NCBI RefSeq assembly: GCF_001677275.1
Contig: NZ_CP016177.1
Span: 1,364,001 to 1,428,000 of the forward strand
DNA: 64,000 nt
Origin: Vibrio breoganii
Lineage (GTDB): Bacteria > Pseudomonadota > Gammaproteobacteria > Enterobacterales > Vibrionaceae
Direction of reading: 5' to 3'
Shown here: piece by piece, positions 62,631 to 64,000 of the stretch
Numbering within the stretch: the stretch's first letter is position 1
Layout of the letters: each line of letters begins with the position of its first letter
The notes under the pieces: model-generated
Told to the model about the DNA's origin: nothing
What the model saw: the letters and a program-made list of their open reading frames with translations, nothing else
Databases searched by the model: none
Made by a program: the position numbers and the translations under genes

Positions 62631-63683
62631 ATGTCTCTAAAAACTGATGAGTTGCGCACTCAACCACTCGGTCCAATGCCAACGCCAGCTGAGTTGTCTC
62701 AAAATCACCCTCTTACTGCTGATGTTGCAGCCCGTATTGAGGAGTCTCGTCGCCAAATTGAAGCTATCTTAAAAGGCGAAGATAAACGACTTCTCGTGAT
62801 TGTAGGTCCTTGCTCTATTCATGATACTGAAGCGGCGATGGATTATGCCGGTCGTCTAGCGGCAATTCAGGACCAATACAAAGACCAGTTATTCATCGTA
62901 ATGCGTACCTACTTTGAGAAGCCTCGCACCATCATCGGCTGGAAAGGCCTGATTACGGATCCGAATCTAGATGGCTCATACGCACTAGAAACCGGTCTCA
63001 ACAAGGCGCGTAAGCTGCTTCTAGACATCAACAAACTAGGCCTAGCTACCGCAACTGAGTTCTTAGACATGATCACGGGCCAATACATTACTGACCTGAT
63101 TTCATGGGGCGCAATTGGCGCTCGTACGACTGAATCTCAAATTCACCGTGAAATGGCTTCTGCCTTATCGTGTCCTGTAGGTTTTAAAAATGGCACAAAC
63201 GGCAGCGTAAAAATCGCTATCGACGCTGTGCGCGCTTCTAAGGCTTCTCACTACTTCTATTCGCCGGATAAGAATGGTCGTATGACGGTATACCGCACTT
63301 CAGGTAATCCTCACGGCCATGTGATCTTACGCGGTGGCGATACCGGTCCAAACTTTGATACACAATCAATAGAGAACGCTTGTAATGCGCTTGGCGAAGT
63401 AGGCCTGCCGAAACGACTTGTTGTCGACTTTAGTCACGCTAACTGCCAAAAGCAGCACCGTAAACAACTAGATGTAGCAAAAGAGATCGCAGATCAGATA
63501 AAATCAGGCAGCACCTATGTTGCTGGGATCATGGCAGAGAGCTTCATCGAAGAAGGCAATCAGCCAATGGACGACCTTTCTGCACTGCAGTACGGCAAAT
63601 CTATCACTGACCCATGCCTAAGCTGGGCACACACAGTAGAGATGCTGGATATTTTATCAGACGCTGTTAAAACACAACTTTAA
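62631..63683 (+). CDS. 3-deoxy-7-phosphoheptulonate synthase, AroH-like
   Basis: The enzyme condenses PEP and erythrose-4-phosphate, the first step of aromatic amino acid synthesis. The 350 residues contain VGPCSIHD near 63, the PEP-binding GWKGLITDPNLDGSY near 103 and GAIGARTTESQIHREMAS near 162. The sequence agrees best with E. coli AroH (TDELRT start, KGEDKRLLVI, TATEFLDMITGQYI, SPDKNGRMT, HANCQKQHR), the Trp-sensitive isozyme; annotation pipelines often call the Vibrio gene aroG. I see no clear TrpR operator upstream. yajQ follows 13 bases later. Confidence 0.92.
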   Translation: MSLKTDELRTQPLGPMPTPAELSQNHPLTADVAARIEESRRQIEAILKGEDKRLLVIVGPCSIHDTEAAMDYAGRLAAIQDQYKDQLFIVMRTYFEKPRTIIGWKGLITDPNLDGSYALETGLNKARKLLLDINKLGLATATEFLDMITGQYITDLISWGAIGARTTESQIHREMASALSCPVGFKNGTNGSVKIAIDAVRASKASHYFYSPDKNGRMTVYRTSGNPHGHVILRGGDTGPNFDTQSIENACNALGEVGLPKRLVVDFSHANCQKQHRKQLDVAKEIADQIKSGSTYVAGIMAESFIEEGNQPMDDLSALQYGKSITDPCLSWAHTVEMLDILSDAVKTQL

Positions 63684-63696
63684 GGAGAAGAAGTAA

Positions 63697-64000
63697 ATGC
63701 CTTCATTTGATATTGTTTCAGAAATCGAAGTTGTCGACGTGCGACACGCAGTAGAAAACGCGAATCGTGAACTTGCTACCCGTTTTGATTTCAGAGGCGT
63801 ACAAGCCAGCTTTGAATTCAAAGATGAGCAAGTAAAACTGACTGCTGAAGCCGAATTCCAACTGCAACAAATGCGCGACATTCTACGCGGAAATTTGACC
63901 AAGCGTGGTGTTGACGTCAATACAATGGATTCTCAAAAAGAAGAAGCATCAGGCAAGAACTGGTACCAAACTGTACTGTTTAAGCAAGGTATCGACAAGG
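63697..64000 (+). CDS. YajQ family nucleotide-binding protein, 5' part
   Basis: The first 101 residues of a YajQ-family protein, cut by the right window edge. It starts [20 protein letters not shown] with the family phrase [14 protein letters not shown] next. Then come [23 protein letters not shown] and [17 protein letters not shown]. Some YajQ proteins bind cyclic di-GMP and act with transcription factors; others bind nucleotides or tRNA. AAGGAG lies 9 bases before the ATG. It may be cotranscribed with aroH. Confidence 0.93.
   Translation, partial: MPSFDIVSEIEVVDVRHAVENANRELATRFDFRGVQASFEFKDEQVKLTAEAEFQLQQMRDILRGNLTKRGVDVNTMDSQKEEASGKNWYQTVLFKQGIDK

Noticed and set aside
1..64000. tRNA, rRNA, CRISPR arrays, insertion sequences, integrons
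   Set aside because: I saw no cloverleaf, rRNA core, spaced repeat array or transposase-like frame. Short tRNA genes could escape reading by eye, but none was noticed in the gaps.

Overview
The window is chromosomal DNA of a Vibrio or close Vibrionaceae relative. Gene order and protein sequences match this family: norM-ribE, nagK, cobB, ttcA, uspE, fnr, the cbb3 oxidase cluster, matP-lonH-fabA-rmf, pyrD-zapC-rlmKL-uup, NAD-glutamate dehydrogenase, pepN, prc-proQ-msrC-letAB-rsmF and aroH. Several families that I associate with Vibrio are present (DUF2960, DUF2987, DUF3466, DUF3634). I see no rRNA, tRNA, CRISPR array or insertion sequence.

The main result is that the window spans the chromosome's terminus. 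A dif site (XerCD dimer-resolution site) lies at 30283-30310 on the minus strand and differs from the E. coli site, as I recall it, at only 2 of 28 positions. All four exact KOPS octamers I found point toward it: three on the plus strand to its left and one on the minus strand to its right. Five exact matS sites (GTGACRNYGTCAC) are spread from 15 to 60 kb, where about 0.015 would be expected by chance. matP, whose product binds matS, lies 0.4 kb from dif.

Layout. 0-7.2 kb: 3' end of an ATP-dependent DNA ligase, norM/ribE (divergent), a fructosamine-kinase-like gene, an NlpC/P60 lipoprotein with a sterol desaturase, a DTW-domain gene and nagK. 7.4-15.3 kb: small DNA-binding-like and DUF proteins, a translationally coupled MscS channel plus membrane P-loop protein, cobB, an orphan PotD-like protein and two envelope proteins. 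15.3-26 kb, all minus strand: ttcA, uspE, fnr with its own FNR box, then the complete cbb3 set ccoNOQP-ccoHIS plus a TauE/SafE protein; ccoQ and ccoS are short and easily missed. 26-30.3 kb: accessory DNA on the left flank of dif, with an MFS transporter, a polysaccharide-lyase-like lipoprotein, a gene remnant with an intact terminator, and an unrecognised 408-residue protein with a toxin-like helical layout.

30.4-42.7 kb: DUF3634, matP, lonH, fabA, rmf, then the minus-strand unit rlmKL-glutaredoxin-uup-DUF3466, zapC and pyrD. 42.7-54.7 kb: NAD-glutamate dehydrogenase, a pepN reading frame broken at a run of seven G, an unknown secreted protein, prc, proQ and msrC. 54.9-64 kb: letA-letB-rsmF, an SdsR small RNA with a sigma-S-type -10 element, a CvfB-like S1 protein, a PEP-synthase C-terminal-like protein that has lost its catalytic residues, aroH and the start of yajQ.

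The genes mostly serve housekeeping roles: microaerobic respiration (FNR plus cbb3), envelope lipid transport (LetAB), terminus organisation (MatP, ZapC, dif), and RNA modification and translation (TtcA, RlmKL, RsmF, Rmf, ProQ, SdsR). The best candidates for undescribed biology are the dif-flanking segment and the MscS/P-loop pair.
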